Positions 21,545-32,848 of a stretch of 64,000 nt of DNA are shown piece by piece. The stretch is from Dendrophyllia cribrosa (Eukaryota; Cnidaria; Anthozoa; Scleractinia; Dendrophylliidae). A program made the position numbers and the translations under genes. Numbering within the stretch: the first letter of the stretch is position 1; each line of letters begins with the position of its first letter. Below the pieces are notes generated by a model. The model had not been told where the DNA came from and ran no database searches. It saw only the letters and a program-made list of their open reading frames with translations. Where the stretch lies: assembly GCA_024195265.1 (NCBI GenBank), contig JAJLRJ010000009.1:35466210-35530209 (forward strand), read 5' to 3'.

Positions 21545-22594
21545 AGTAATGATCCGCGTAAGAAGGAAATTGCTAATGGCAATGCATGATGGAATGTCAA
21601 CTTTTTTCATTGTTACAACTAGTGATCTCATTGGCCTAGACTCACAGACCGCTAAAAAGTTAACCCTATTTGGCCTGGAGGGGGGGGGGGCACAAAGTGC
21701 CCGTGCTAACTTTCAACATTCAGAACTTCTTTAATATGTATTAAAACGCCATCAAACTTTGTGACTTTTCCTAGAATTTATCTGGCAACAATTTCATGAC
21801 AATTTTTTGATCACGTGATTTGACGTTTCCACGGCAACAAGATTTTGACAGCCATGTTTTTGGAAATTTGCATATCCTTTGAATGAAGAAAAACAATGTT
21901 TATTGGTAGAACTTTAGTATTTTTACCTCATTCAGCGTTTTTTATTGGTTTTGATTAATTTTGCGTCAATTTGGATGGTTTTTAAGAGGTTTTAAAAAAA
22001 TTCAGAAATCCAAGATGGCGGATCCAAGATGGCGGCCGTATAACTAATTACCTAATAACTACGTCATATGACGTCACCGTTCCATTGTGCGGACCGCAAA
22101 GGAGACAGTTTTGGACGTACATGTACTATGTACCCTTTAGGTTTCAATGTCATAGCCTTAATGTTATTGAAGTTACGAGGGGGGGGGGGGGGGGGGGGGG
22201 CACAATGTACCCCCTCCCCCCAGGCTCAGGAACTCAAAAAAAGCCCAGGCCGAATAGGGTTAAGGTTCAAGGTGCATTTTGTCTAATTTTTTAAAGGTTT
22301 CAAGTAATTCGAGACCCAATCGCACAACATACAATTTTTAAAAGAAATTGTATTTGGGGAAGTTCATCAAAGAAGCAAAATTATTAGCTGTTGCCTTCTG
22401 CTATTCTGATTGGTTAAGCACAAACATTACATAAAATTTATTTAACGCAAATGGATTTTCTTTATTTTTACACTGAAATATAATTACGAACCATCAGCTC
22501 ATCCCCTATTCTTGAAATCAAAGATATTCTATGTGAGAAAGAGCCAATGCCACAGAACAATGGAGTTTACGTAGTTCTTATGTAGAGCATTACT
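21545..22594. mobile_element. Inferred ~1.05-kb insertion splitting the left arm
   Basis: Inferred from the continuity of the right arm. It starts AAGTAATG and ends CATTACTT, an 8-base inverted terminus. It contains the piggyBac-like element at 21664-22259. Confidence 0.5.
21664..22259. mobile_element. piggyBac-like MITE, copy 1 (596 bp)
   Basis: Ends are CCCTATTTGGCCTGG and CCAGGCCGAATAGGG, with TTAA directly outside both (21660-21663, 22260-22263). TTAA duplication and CCCT termini are piggyBac hallmarks. Both sub-ends carry G or C runs. No transposase is encoded. Relatives lie at 47373-47690, 52569-52950 and 56187-56588. Confidence 0.82.
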
Positions 22595-22751
22595 TAAAAA
22601 CAAAGACAAAAGCTTAATAATTATATTCGCACCTATACACCATTCAACCTACATTTAGTCTTGTACTTATTTTAAATAGTCTGTGCTTGAATGAAACGGT
22701 TGTGTGATCATTTATACCGTGAGTTCGTGATCATGTGTGAACAAAATCTAA

Positions 22752-23234
22752 GGGCCTGTTTAGTGAGTTGTATCTGGAATGTAAATTAGATACAACCACT
22801 AGTAATGATCTGGAATGTGAATTTCACAAGTTGTTTACTACATTCGTGTCCGTGTTGTATCGGCACTATACATTCACTCGGCTGCGCCTCGTGATTGTAT
22901 AGGCCGATACAACACTCCCGCTCATGTAGTAAACAATACATAAACACTCGGCAAAGTTGTCTCGGGTACTCAGGTATGCAGAAAGCTGTGAGTTGTCCCG
23001 GTTAGGCGAGCCAAAGTGTTTATATGAGAAAAAGTTGTCCCGCCTGCCAGGGTTACCCTACCTGCCGAGGCAAGACAACTTGCCCAACCGAGTTGTCTCG
23101 CCCCCGAGACGAGTTCTCAATTCTCATGTAAACGGTTGGTTAATTTTTTCAAAGAAATGAGTAAAATGTTAGCTCGGCCAGGGTAACTCGAGGGTAGGGT
23201 TGTCTTGGGTACCTGAGACCATATAAACAGGCCC
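22752..23234. mobile_element. 483-bp MITE with GGGCCTGTTT ends and TAA duplication
   Basis: It begins GGGCCTGTTTA and ends TAAACAGGCCC; TAA flanks both sides (22749-22751, 23235-23237), as in PIF/Harbinger-type insertions. A smaller hairpin at about 22841-22937 (GTTGTTTACTACAT and GTGTTGTATCGGC arms) is embedded. Confidence 0.68.
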
Positions 23235-23682
23235 TAAAAAATACATAAGCTTAAGCGTTGCGAAATGAGTCATTCGCATAGTGTACACAGACTGAGCAAA
23301 TTAGTCTGAATCAAATCAATGCTCACTAGAATCGCTTAATACGTCTAAACAAAGATATAATATTTTGAATCGGCAAGAATAAGTGATTACATGGAAATTC
23401 TACAAAACTTTTGGACTCCCGTATGAATAGCAAATTGAAATCCACGTACACGTGCGAATATAATTATTAAGCTTTTGTCTTTGTTTTTAATAATATCTCA
23501 AATGATTGTTTTTTCGGGCTGTTTACCACTGTGAGACTATTTAGACAACAACAATTATAACTAGTAGTAATCAGAGATTATGGAGATGCATTTGAAGTTT
23601 TTTTTTTGTGGGGAAGAGGGCGGGAAAGAGATCACCGTGATAACAAAATCAATGGTCTTTCGAAATGATACATTCATACTAA

Positions 23683-24114
23683 GGCCCCTTCCACACGTAT
23701 ACGTTTACGTTCGTAAACACATATTTTTTCATCTAAAATGCTCCCATCCACACGTAGCCAGCCATCGTTTATGATTCATTTTCACCTGTCCACACGTAAA
23801 CGCTAAAACAATACGTAAACGCTTCAAATCTGCATTGAGCATGCATAGACTGTCCGCCATATTGGATATCCGCTCTATTTTCTATATTTGTGGACTGGGT
23901 CCAAATCTGTGACAACAGCGTTTACAAAAATATCCGTTTATGCTGTCCACACGTAAACAGGTAAACGGCGTTTTCGAAAATATCCACTTTGGAAAGCGTT
24001 TTCGAAAATATCCGTTTAGGGTGACCGTTTTCATCGTTTACGTGTGGACGGGAGGCCTGAACGCATAAAAAAATATGCGTTTACGAACGTAAACGTATAC
24101 GTGTGGACGGGGCC
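23683..24114. mobile_element. 432-bp MITE with GGCCCC ends and TAA duplication
   Basis: It starts GGCCCCTTCCACACGTATAC and ends with the near complement; TAA is present on both sides (23680-23682, 24115-24117). The interior repeats GTCCACACGTAAAC and TTTTCGAAAATATCC in both orientations. A related motif (CGTCCACACTAA) recurs at 31873-32060. Confidence 0.78.
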
Positions 24115-24117
24115 TAA

Positions 24118-25770
24118 CATCATGTTTACGTTTACATGTCTTAAAAACATAACTGCATCTCCAGGTATCATTCATCAAAGCTTGAAAAGGAGTTTGTGCA
24201 CGACTCATAGTACTGAATTTGGCTGTAGTATAATTGCTTTCGATTGGTAGAACGCCTCTGGTTTTGTGAGAAGTACACAACTGAGGAAAGTAAAATCGAG
24301 GTAAATAGGTCGGTTGCGTTGTGTTGTGACCACAAGTCCACAAGCGGTAATCACGTCCCACATTGGCCGACAGCGCCGATTTGCACAACTCGGTAAGGTT
24401 GTTTGTTGACCACAAATCATGGTCATTTGCCACTGCCGAGCTCCACAACTCGGTGGGATAAATAATTTGTGTTTGATTCCGCACGTCGACAAGATGAGTC
24501 GTACACACTTCCCTCAGACTTCGATAAATGCAACCTAAAAGACTTTTAAATAACATAACGTGCTATTGCAAATAATATTCAATGACACTTACCCGCGGAA
24601 AACTTGACGAAATCTACTTGCAAAATAAACAAAAACGTTCGCGCTATCTTCGCGCTAATTGTTTATGCGCATCCTTACTGCGCACGCAATTCATGTCGCA
24701 ACGCCATGCTACGTCATACACGAGCGCGCGCGCAAGTGAAGAAATCTAAGCACATATTAAAAGAGCTGATAGCCGTTGCGTTAACTTTGCTTAGATTTAA
24801 CTCACTTGGATGGTCGGTGACGCCCAATTTTTTTTTCATAGATAATTTCCTTTGCCAATTCTCGACAGATTGTGATAAAATGAACAAAAAAATCAATGCA
24901 GGAAGTTTAAATTTTCTCCATTTTTCTACCCGCGCGCCATCGAATCCTGCCAACTTGCGGCTGTCAGAGTTTGCAAATGCTTTCATTTAAAGATGAAATT
25001 TACTTCAAGGAACGTCACCAGTTGAATGAATTTGCTGAACAGACCTGCTCGCGTAAAATTTGGGAAAGAAAATTGTATTTGGAGATTCATTTGCAATATT
25101 TTTAGACTAACAGACATTGGGGTCACATCCCGTAAGGAAGACCAATTTTTCAAAATTAGGGTCGCCTTTCGATAGTTTATCTCAGAAACGAAGTCGGTCA
25201 TAACGAGCCAGAGCGATCCGGAAGTTCAAAAAAACGTAAGGTCTGGTTGCTATGAAGTGACATCATAGGCCTGCTTAGCAGCCGTAATCGTATTTGATTT
25301 GCGGTTTCATAGCTGCAGCGTTTGATAATTAATGCTTGTACGTTATCAGATTGTGTACAAACTCCTGTGGAGGAAATCCTGTCATTTTGGAGGGGTTCAA
25401 TTGCCTTTGACATTTTAAGAGGTTGGATTTCAATAAAAAAATAATATGAGAAGAGCGGGAAAATTGGGTCATTCTTCCCGCGAGTGCATCGATGGATTGC
25501 TTTGACATTCGACGATTTGAGCTGCCTACGGTAAGCGATTTGAAAGACTGGTTTGTTCTAAATTCGAAGAAATGCGGCGTTTCTGCCACGGTTCAGCTTG
25601 CAGCGTAAAACAATGGCGAGCTTTATGATCGGAGAGCCTACAACGACGATCTGAATGTTGCTGTACTGTTGCTCGGCTTAATTCGGCGTTGTTTCCACCA
25701 TTCAGGTAACGTTCTATATCCTTTCTGTGTCACCCAGGAATATGATGAAAATTAGTTTTCGATATTAAGC
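24118..25770. other. No gene or bounded element seen
   Basis: Several frames of 70-170 codons exist, but none shows a domain, and the longest (minus strand 24038-24556) overlaps the MITE at its end. Confidence 0.5.
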
Positions 25771-26775
25771 AACCGATATTTTGAGACGCATATGAAATCT
25801 AGGCAAATGTTATATATCCCCTCTGGTTCACCCAGGTTTGAGTCCTGGCATCGCCGCATGCCTGAGCGCTTAAGGGATATATAACATTAATTAATATTTT
25901 GAGACGCACGTGAAATCTAGGTAAATGTTATATATCCTCTCTGGTTCACGCAGGTTTGAGTCCTAGCATCACCGTATGCCTGAGCGCTTAAGGGATATAT
26001 AACATTAATCAATATTTTGAGACGCACATGAAATCTAGGCAAATGTTATATATCCTTTCTGGTTTACCCAGGTTTGAGTCCTGGCATCGCCGTATGCCTG
26101 AGCGCTTAAGGGATATATAACATTAATCATTATTTTGAGACGCACATGAAATCTAGGCAAATGTTATATATCCTCTCTGGTTCACCCAGGTTTGAGTCCT
26201 GGCATCGCCGTATGCCTGCGCGCTTAAGGGATATATAACATTAATTAATATTTTGAGACGCACATGAAATCTAGGTAAATGTTATATATCCTTTCTGGTT
26301 CACCCAGGTTTGAGTCCTGGCATCACCGTATGCCTGAGCGCTTAAGGGATTTATTACATTAATCAATATTTTGAGACGCACATGAAATCTAGGCAAATGT
26401 TATATATCATCTCTGGTTCACCCAGGTTTGAGTCCTGGCATCGCCGCATGCCTGAGCGCTTACGGGATATATAACATTAATTAATATATTGAGACGCACA
26501 TGAAATCTAGGTAAATGTTATATATCCTTTCTGGTTCACCCAGGTTGAGTCCTGGCATCACCGTATGCCTGAGCGCTTAAGGGATTTATTACATTAATCA
26601 ATATTTTAGAGACGCACATGAAATCTAGGCAAATGTTAGAAATCCTCTCTGGTTCAACCAGATCGCCGTATGCCTGAGCACTTAAGGGATTTATAACATT
26701 AAACAATATTTTGAGACGCACATGAAATTTAGGCAAATGTTGTATATTCTCTCTGGTTCACCCGGTTGGAGTCTT
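25771..26775. repeat. 118-bp tandem satellite, about 8.5 copies, with tRNA-like boxes
   Basis: TTGAGACGCA starts at 25781, 25899, 26017, 26135, 26253, 26371 and 26489, exactly 118 apart, then at about 26606 and at 26711. Each unit has a 17-base T-arm-like hairpin (CCAGG-TTTGAGT-CCTGG, first at 25832-25848) and, 10 bases later, TGCCTGAGCGCTTAAGG, resembling a tRNA-Leu D-arm or A box. GGATATATAACATT pairs with AATGTTATATATCC further along. The eighth junction and the last unit are degraded. Confidence 0.93.
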
Positions 26776-27526
26776 TTTTATGTGTAACAAAGCAAGCATT
26801 ACAACAAAATTATTACAGTTGTTATTCAAGTTACAAAAGTTTTAACACAGAAATATAAATGTAGTTCCAAAAATGCTATAGCTATCAACAATAATTTCGC
26901 TTCCTATTTTCTTTGTGCCACCGTAACATAGGGAATCCACATTTAGCAATTATAGCCGGCCGTCTTTAATACGAACTACGTCTTACACCGAACTTCGAGT
27001 TCAATAATTATAGAAAGCCGACATGGTTGTCTTGTTTACCGCAGAACGATGATTATATTTGTACCTAGGTTGTGGTGTTTCCGTTCCGAATCGCTACATT
27101 TCGTTAGTTTGAATACACCGTGAAAATTTCCGGACAGAGTTGACTTCGACCCGAAGTAAAAGCCCTTACTCGTACTGCGCTGCTTAATATTCAGTCGTAC
27201 AAAACCAACGAAAATCTAAATTTCTTGTTTTGCAGATATCTAAGCGGCTGACGTTTTCTGTTATTGTGCTGTTCCTAATACTTGGATCCGGTTCTTTAAA
27301 TTTATTGTGCCCATAAGATCCTTCATAAAAACCATAAAGAGTTTTCATGTTCAAAAACTAAATCTCACAAGCAATTTCCTGTCAAACCGCAGCAAGACCT
27401 CTAAAACCCTCATAAAAATAGAAACGTGCATGAAATGAATTTTCACGCCTAAAGATTATAACGCCTTACGTGAAACAGAAATGGTCATCAGAAGGGATTA
27501 GATTACATTGGCATGCTGGAAATTAC
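26776..27526. other. No gene seen
   Basis: AT-rich sequence with no supported coding region or repeat boundary. Confidence 0.5.
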
Positions 27527-27581
27527 TAGACCTCCCTCTGAGATATAGGGCAAATTGCCCTATATCTCAGAGGGAGGTCTA
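27527..27581. repeat. Perfect 55-base palindrome
   Basis: Two 27-base arms around one central base are exact complements, beginning TAGACCTCCCTCTGAGATAT. It could extrude as a cruciform or fold as a long RNA hairpin. No target duplication was identified. Confidence 0.95.
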
Positions 27582-27689
27582 TCTTTTTTTTGGTTGCTAA
27601 GAGCGTCTGGCTCGTTATGACCCCCTCATTTTTTTGTATTTCTGACACGAGTAACTCATAACCTAGCTGTAGCAAAATTTTTATAAAAA

Positions 27690-27900
27690 AATCAATGTTA
27701 GAAGATTTTCGCGCGAACGTCCTTCACGAAAACGAGGCCAGACTGATATATAACATATTCTGGCGGAAATGAGCCCTGGAAAAAAACAATAGGAGCGGCC
27801 ATTTGGAAGACCGGACACCAAAAAATCTCAAATTTTACTGCACATAAAGCACAGGACAACCAACACGAAATTAGGATTGCGTTCTCCCCGCGAACGCGAT
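27690..27900 (-). repeat. Diverged inverted copy of the 30.4/46.8 kb repeat
   Basis: The minus strand shares CGCAATCCTAATTTCGTGTT, a GCAG-AAAATTTGAGATTTTTTGG block and GGGCTCATTTCCG with 30590-30700 and 47000-47115. Confidence 0.65.
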
Positions 27901-28082
27901 AAAACAAAATGAACCGAAAAAAAAAGGGGAAAAATATATTTTAAACTTGACTGACCTTGAATCAAACTTGACTCGGGCTCGAACTTGACTCGTGAAATGA
28001 GCACACTCAACTCTGATCATCGATATTCACTCTCTTTTCAAACTACTGTCGAACCTCTCCTAACGGACACATCTCTAATACG

Positions 28083-28149
28083 CAACCTCGTTCCCAGGGC
28101 TTTTCCCTTCGAGAGAGGGGCGAAGGGAAAAGCCCTGGGAACGAGGTTG
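28083..28149. mobile_element. 67-bp hairpin insertion with 9-bp target duplication
   Basis: Starts CAACCTCGTTCCCAGGGC and ends with its complement; the arms are about 29 bases. TCTAATACG occurs directly before (28074-28082) and after (28150-28158), restoring the sub-repeat of the host element when removed. Confidence 0.85.
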
Positions 28150-28663
28150 TCTAATACGGAAACCTCCCTATCACGGACAGTTTCCTATGTCCCGACAAAA
28201 TTCTCACGTATTTTCTTAAAAAAAAAACTCTATAATACGGACAACGGACACTAAATCTCGGCCCCAGAGAGCGAATTCATAAAAACTGAACCTCTTTATT
28301 ACGGACACTCCAGTGATCAGATGATGATAGCTTGTGCATGTAATCAATTTCCTGTTTGTGGTTACAAAGAAATATCGAAAGACGTTTTCAGAATCGTACT
28401 ATATATTACTTTTTTTACAAGAAGCATTGCGTTGTAGTTCGTTTCGCTTCAAAACAGTGATTCGTGTACTGTACGTAGCTGAGATGTACAATGCAGTACG
28501 CTACTGATAGACAGTGTCTTAATGCTGTATATGTATCAATTTAGATGCAGTTAAAAGACGAGTAGTGGTCTGTTTTAGTCACTGAACCGTTAAAACTGTT
28601 AGTGGAGTCTTAAAAGTGACGTCGTTGTGGTGACCTCTACAATACGGACACTTTGCTCTGTCC

Positions 28664-28926
28664 CCCCGGGGGGGGGGGGGTACTCAACAAAGGCTCTTTT
28701 TATAATACTTACATTGCAGTTTTCCCTACCTTTTTTATGCTTCAACTCGTGTTTTCGCTACCATTTCCTATTCTTCGTGAAATCCCTACCCTTTCACATA
28801 CTTCAACTCGTGAAATCCCGACCCTCCCTTTCATATACCTCCAGCCTCAAAAAGGTACCCCTTTCGGGCGAAGCATCCCCGTATAGCCCATTATAGGGAG
28901 TACCCCCCCCCCCCCCCCCCCCCGGG
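28664..28926. mobile_element. 263-bp insertion with G/C-run ends and 9-bp duplication
   Basis: Begins with a C-G run followed by TACTCAAC and ends GGGAGTACC followed by a C run. GCTCTGTCC flanks both sides (28655-28663, 28927-28935). The interior has a repeated CTTCAACTCGTG block. Confidence 0.75.
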
Positions 28927-28969
28927 GCTCTGTCCCTTCGGTGTCCGTCAGTAGAGAGGTTCAACTGTA

Positions 28970-30227
28970 GCTTCTTTCCTCTTACTTCTGTTCATTTAGC
29001 TATGGATGTTTACACCCACCTTATAGCTACTATAAACATTAGACTGCCAGCTGTCCCATCTCAGTCAATCGAGCAGGCAAGCCAATCACGAAAACAAGCC
29101 CAGCGAGACTTTTATAGCGAGCATGCGAGCCGAGGGGAAACAGCGCCGCGCTCGCTCGCCGCCCCAGTGAGGGTTGGAAGCCTATCCCATGATGCAACGC
29201 AACGAGTTAGCCGCGACATTTGAAGAGAATAAACAAACTTTTTGTGAAATCTCGTAATTCGGTGATTTTGCAGGTAGTCTCATTTTATGGTTTTAATTAT
29301 CGGAGACTTGGGAATCAGGGAAATAGTTCGGTGGTAACAGAAAAGAACCACAATGTAAGAATTTCATTTATATTTTTAAGTTTAACCCTCGTTTCTCGTC
29401 CTTAGAAAATATCATTTTCCGCTCGCAGGAAAATGGCGATCATCCCCGAAAATACTCGGAAAGTTCAGTTGTACCTCCTTCTTAAACGAAGCGTCACTAG
29501 CATTTTAAGATAAATAATGTATTCCTTAATATCATAACGGCTTAAAACATCAGATCCCTTCAGATCCCACCAGGTTTTTTAAGCTGAATAAAACCATCAA
29601 AGTGTGGGTACTTTTCAATGCTTTGAATTGACGGCGAGCTGATTTAGGGAATTCGCGCACGTTTGCAGAGTTGAATATGAAAATTCTTTAAGGAATAAAG
29701 CGAATTTAGACCGAAGCAAGTTCAAGTAAATGAGTATAAAAAACGGTTACATTGTATTTCCAAAAGCCGTCTTGAACAAAAGATAGCGGAAAAAATCTTG
29801 ATAAATGCCTCAGTGTTGAAAGCTCAAATCAGTCCAAAACACGCAGCAAAATATATGCTCGCGCTATATCGCACGTACAAGCTAGCCGTACGCGTCAGTT
29901 ACAGTTTTTCCTGGCGTTGACATCAGAACTACTGTGTCTAGCTAAAACCGTGGATAAAACAAATAACTATTAAGAAAAGAACTTTTTCCCCAAGGGTTTT
30001 CAGTTTTTTGGTTAACACAGTGCAAGAGCAAGGGTGCAAGATTGTCTTCATATGTGTGCAATAGAAGTTTTCTTGACATTACATATCCTGACAAAAGAAG
30101 ACCGACAAACAACAGGCCTTGAAAAGGGTCAGTCTTGACAGCCACTGCTCGCGTCGGCGGTCACCGACAAATCCGAGGACACGTGATGAGACAATTCAAA
30201 TTTTGTATATACCTTTCATTCGCGTTG
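28970..30227. other. No gene seen
   Basis: Moderately GC-rich islands near 29050-29230 but no motif-bearing frame on either strand. Confidence 0.5.
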
Positions 30228-30395
30228 CATTGTGGGATAGGCAGTTTTCAGTTGAGTGTCATAAAACGAAAACAAAGCTAATTAATCACAACAGTCGTAG
30301 TCAATCAATGAACCAATCAGAACTCGAAGCAAATACATGTCGCCGGCGCCAAGCGCGGGAAAACGTGTAAGTGTAAGTCACGATTGGTATTCATG
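30228..30395 (+). repeat. Dispersed repeat shared with 51345-51515
   Basis: Shares TTCAGTTGAGTGTCATA, CAATGAACCAATCA, CGAAGCAAATACATGT, GCCAAGCGC-GGAAAACG and AGTCACGATTGGT in the same order and orientation. Confidence 0.75.
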
Positions 30396-30414
30396 GACAG
30401 CAGCAGTTAATTAA

Positions 30415-31872
30415 CGTCCGTCTGGAATACTGTAATGTATGTTTTGCTTCTTTTTAGTGCTTGCACTAAAAAGTCTTGACAACTTTTTCATTGTGGAGTT
30501 TGTTTGCTAAATCTTACTTACTAAATTAAGGAAGAAAAGTTTTTATAATTATTATTTTTTTTATCTAATCGCGCTCGAAGAGCGCAATCCTAATTTCGTG
30601 TTGGTTGCCCTGTACCTTGCATGCAGAAAAAAAATGAGATTTTTTTGGTATTCGGACTGCCGTTTAACCGCCCCAGTTGCTTTTTTTAGGGGCTCATTTC
30701 CGTCGGAAATTCCTTCGAACGCGTCTCCATAATCTCTGATCATGCTGCTAGTTTTGTAATTTATCGCGCTTTTGTAACATTGTTGTAAGACAATGATGCA
30801 ATTAGTAAACCATGAATTGTTAAATCACAGATTTGTAAAACGGTCATCATCATCATGCATCATCATCATCCTTCGGTCACGTGGGAGTGCAACCGGAACG
30901 CGCAGCGCAATGGTCAATTCACTCTAGTATCCAATCTTCTCTCTCCCCCAAAACAAATTTATAGTGACTGGGTACGAGTCTGTCTCCACGCATCACATCA
31001 CGGTCCTGCGTTACCGTCGCCAAATCATCCAGTTCCAGTCAAGAATCGCGGTCATGGAACAGCAGCTTCCGGTTATGGTTATATCGCTAGTGGAAACCAG
31101 GCTTAAGTTGTCGCTGCAAGTCTTACCAGTAGACAAAACAAACTACAACGTTACTAACAGACACTGTACTGTTTTAAAACATCTAAGAAAACTGGATTGG
31201 AGCTTTTCGCGGTCACCCACGAAAACCACAGAAAGAAACCGACTATCTTGCTGCGTATCTTTCGTGAACGTTTTGTCGCACTGAATCGTAACTCTTGGGT
31301 TCCCGGCTGCCGACATGATACCTTCTTAGTGGTCGCATCCAGTGCAAATAAGTTCCCTTGCACTGTTTGACAAAGAAATGCTCTGTGTAAATATGGGAGA
31401 TCTATACACACAGTCAACTCGCGAATCAAGACTTCAAAGAAAAGTTAGTAGCGGGCAATTGAGGCACAACTTAGTATGTCAAACGTACGAGTAACTTAAT
31501 AATTGCGATAAGGGATAGAGGTATTAGTTGTCTGTCGAGTAAGCTGTTCACTCGCACAAGCGATGATCACGCGAGAGAATGAGAAAACGCGTGACCTTCG
31601 CTCGCGCACGTGATTAGGTCAAAGCTGGATTGACTGTGTAGAGCAAATGTGGTTAAAATGCAACTGATTTTTATCCTTACAGTACCAGTTAATGTTAAGG
31701 ATGTCACAGTATCAACACTGATCTTCAGTACCATTAGCTAGGTTTTAAAGTTAGGTAAAAGGTTATAGTTCAATAATCGTACGCGTTGTACTCTTTACAC
31801 CACTGTTAAAATCAGTTTATTCCTAACAAGATAAAACTGTTCTTCTAAGTAAATACTTGTGACAATATTGTA
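30415..31872 (+). repeat. Segmental duplication, copy A
   Basis: Blocks 30415-30965 and 31670-31872 correspond to 46849-47366 and 47840-48015. The middle differs: copy B has a piggyBac-like MITE fragment there. It includes a short CAT microsatellite at about 30846-30872. No gene is apparent in either copy. Confidence 0.78.
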
Positions 31873-32083
31873 GCCCCGTCCACACTAATGCGTTTTCGTT
31901 TGAAACGCATACTTTTTTATCCGTTTTTACCGATCGTCCACACTAAAACGACCGAAAACGGAGGTTTTCGAAAACGCTTTTCAGAGTGGAGATTTTTGAA
32001 AACGCAGGTCTATCGTTTTAGTGTGGGCGGCAAAAACGGAACTTTCCAAAAACGCTTACGTCACAACTAGTAACGCGTAGTAT
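31873..32083. repeat. MITE-like sequence with GTCCACACTAAAACG motifs
   Basis: CCCCGTCCACACTAATGCG at the left and CGTTTTAGTGTGGGCGG near 32013-32030 form inverted arms; TTTTCGAAAACGCTTTT lies between. It abuts the left end of the 5-kb element. Confidence 0.55.
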
Positions 32084-32275
32084 TAGTCTATGAGCTGTGA
32101 GGCCAAAAATGCATTTTCGTAGCACCCCCCATGGGACATAGCTTCCTTGGTATCAAAATAAAGCTAAGGGTGTGCTTTATCAAAATCAACTTGTTTCCAG
32201 ACGTGAAACCTGTGCACGGTCGAGAGAAATGGGTGTTTTTATGAGTGGGGTGGGTGGGGTTATTCTTTGTTCCTT
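32084..32275 (+). repeat. Left inverted repeat of the 5.1-kb element
   Basis: Mirrors 36955-37162. A gap of about 16 bases distinguishes the arms near the tip (right arm carries extra AATTCCTAAACAG-like sequence). Confidence 0.8.
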
Positions 32276-32803
32276 AAACTAGGAATGATACATAACGAAA
32301 CATACTTGGTATTCTACTTATCTTATCTTTATCCTTTCTAACTCAAACGTGGAGGAGGTGAGCATCTGATGGTGTGAATTGCAAATAATGCTGTTGCAAG
32401 ATTGTAACATGTTACTATGGCAACAGTTACTAGGGCATTTCATTGGTGAGCCATTTCTCTCTATTTTAGACCCCAAACCCAAAATGATCAATATATTATT
32501 TCTAACCAATACAACATAGCGTAACAATGATGTCTTCTGATAAATATTGTTTTGTAATTTGTCCCTACAGCTAGAAAACCAAAATAAAGAGATATAATAC
32601 GGTACCAAAGCAATCTCTGTCTACAGGTGTCTACGTGGGTTAGGGGTGGTTATTTTAACATTTCACTAGCAGAAACCAACTAAACAACATTAAATCCACA
32701 GAAAATGGCTCTCTACACATATTTGAAATACTGTCAATCCAACTTTGTCAATGAATATCATCTGTGTCCTCGGATTTAGATATCACTATCACCCCTGTCA
32801 TGC

Positions 32804-32848
32804 TCATCATCATCATCATCAGCATCATCATCATCATCATCATCATCG
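32804..32848 (+). repeat. (CAT)n microsatellite encoding the acidic tail
   Basis: The run of CATCAT units reads as poly-Asp on the minus strand, forming the acidic C-terminus after the CXC motif. The related copy at 61.9 kb also ends acidic, so an acidic tail is ancestral and the microsatellite grew within it. Confidence 0.9.

Larger units (their letters stand above)
21467..23570. repeat. Second-level inverted repeat, left arm interrupted
   Basis: The right arm at about 23448-23570 matches the left arm in two pieces, 21467-21544 and 22595-22635. The break in the left arm is exactly where an approximately 1.05-kb insertion (21545-22594) lies. Confidence 0.62.
18376..25770. other. Gene-free stretch of nested repeats
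   Basis: No host gene recognised on either strand. The material that can be delimited is listed below: a hairpin, a long-TIR element, a dispersed repeat, a multi-level nest from 21369, and two elements flanked by TAA. Short frames here come from G runs or inverted repeats. Confidence 0.6.
21369..28008. repeat. Outer inverted-repeat pair (arms 21369-21470 and 27900-28008)
   Basis: GAGTGTGCTCATTTCACGAG begins at 21369 and its complement ends at 28008. Similarity continues inward for about 90 bases through CGGTTC-TTTTGTTTTAT. The pair may be the ends of one large degraded element or two solo copies in opposite orientation; the 6.6 kb between contains many other repeats. Confidence 0.5.
28046..28967. 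mobile_element. Tc1/mariner-pogo-like (Tigger-type) non-autonomous element
   Basis: Left end CTGTCGAACCTCTCC and right end complement CAGTTGAACCTCTCT, each next to a TA (28044-28045, 28968-28969). Internally the element repeats ATACGGACA-type sub-repeats typical of this kind of terminus. Two smaller elements are inserted in it (28083-28149 and 28664-28926). Confidence 0.62.

Noticed and set aside
24038..24556. 172-codon minus-strand open frame
   Set aside because: Its end lies in a MITE and the rest has no recognisable domain or repeat family support as a protein.
25771..26775. Regular direct repeats that might suggest a CRISPR array
   Set aside because: The unit is contiguous without variable spacers, far longer than a CRISPR repeat, and the genome is eukaryotic. 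The 42-kb satellite is rejected for the same reason.
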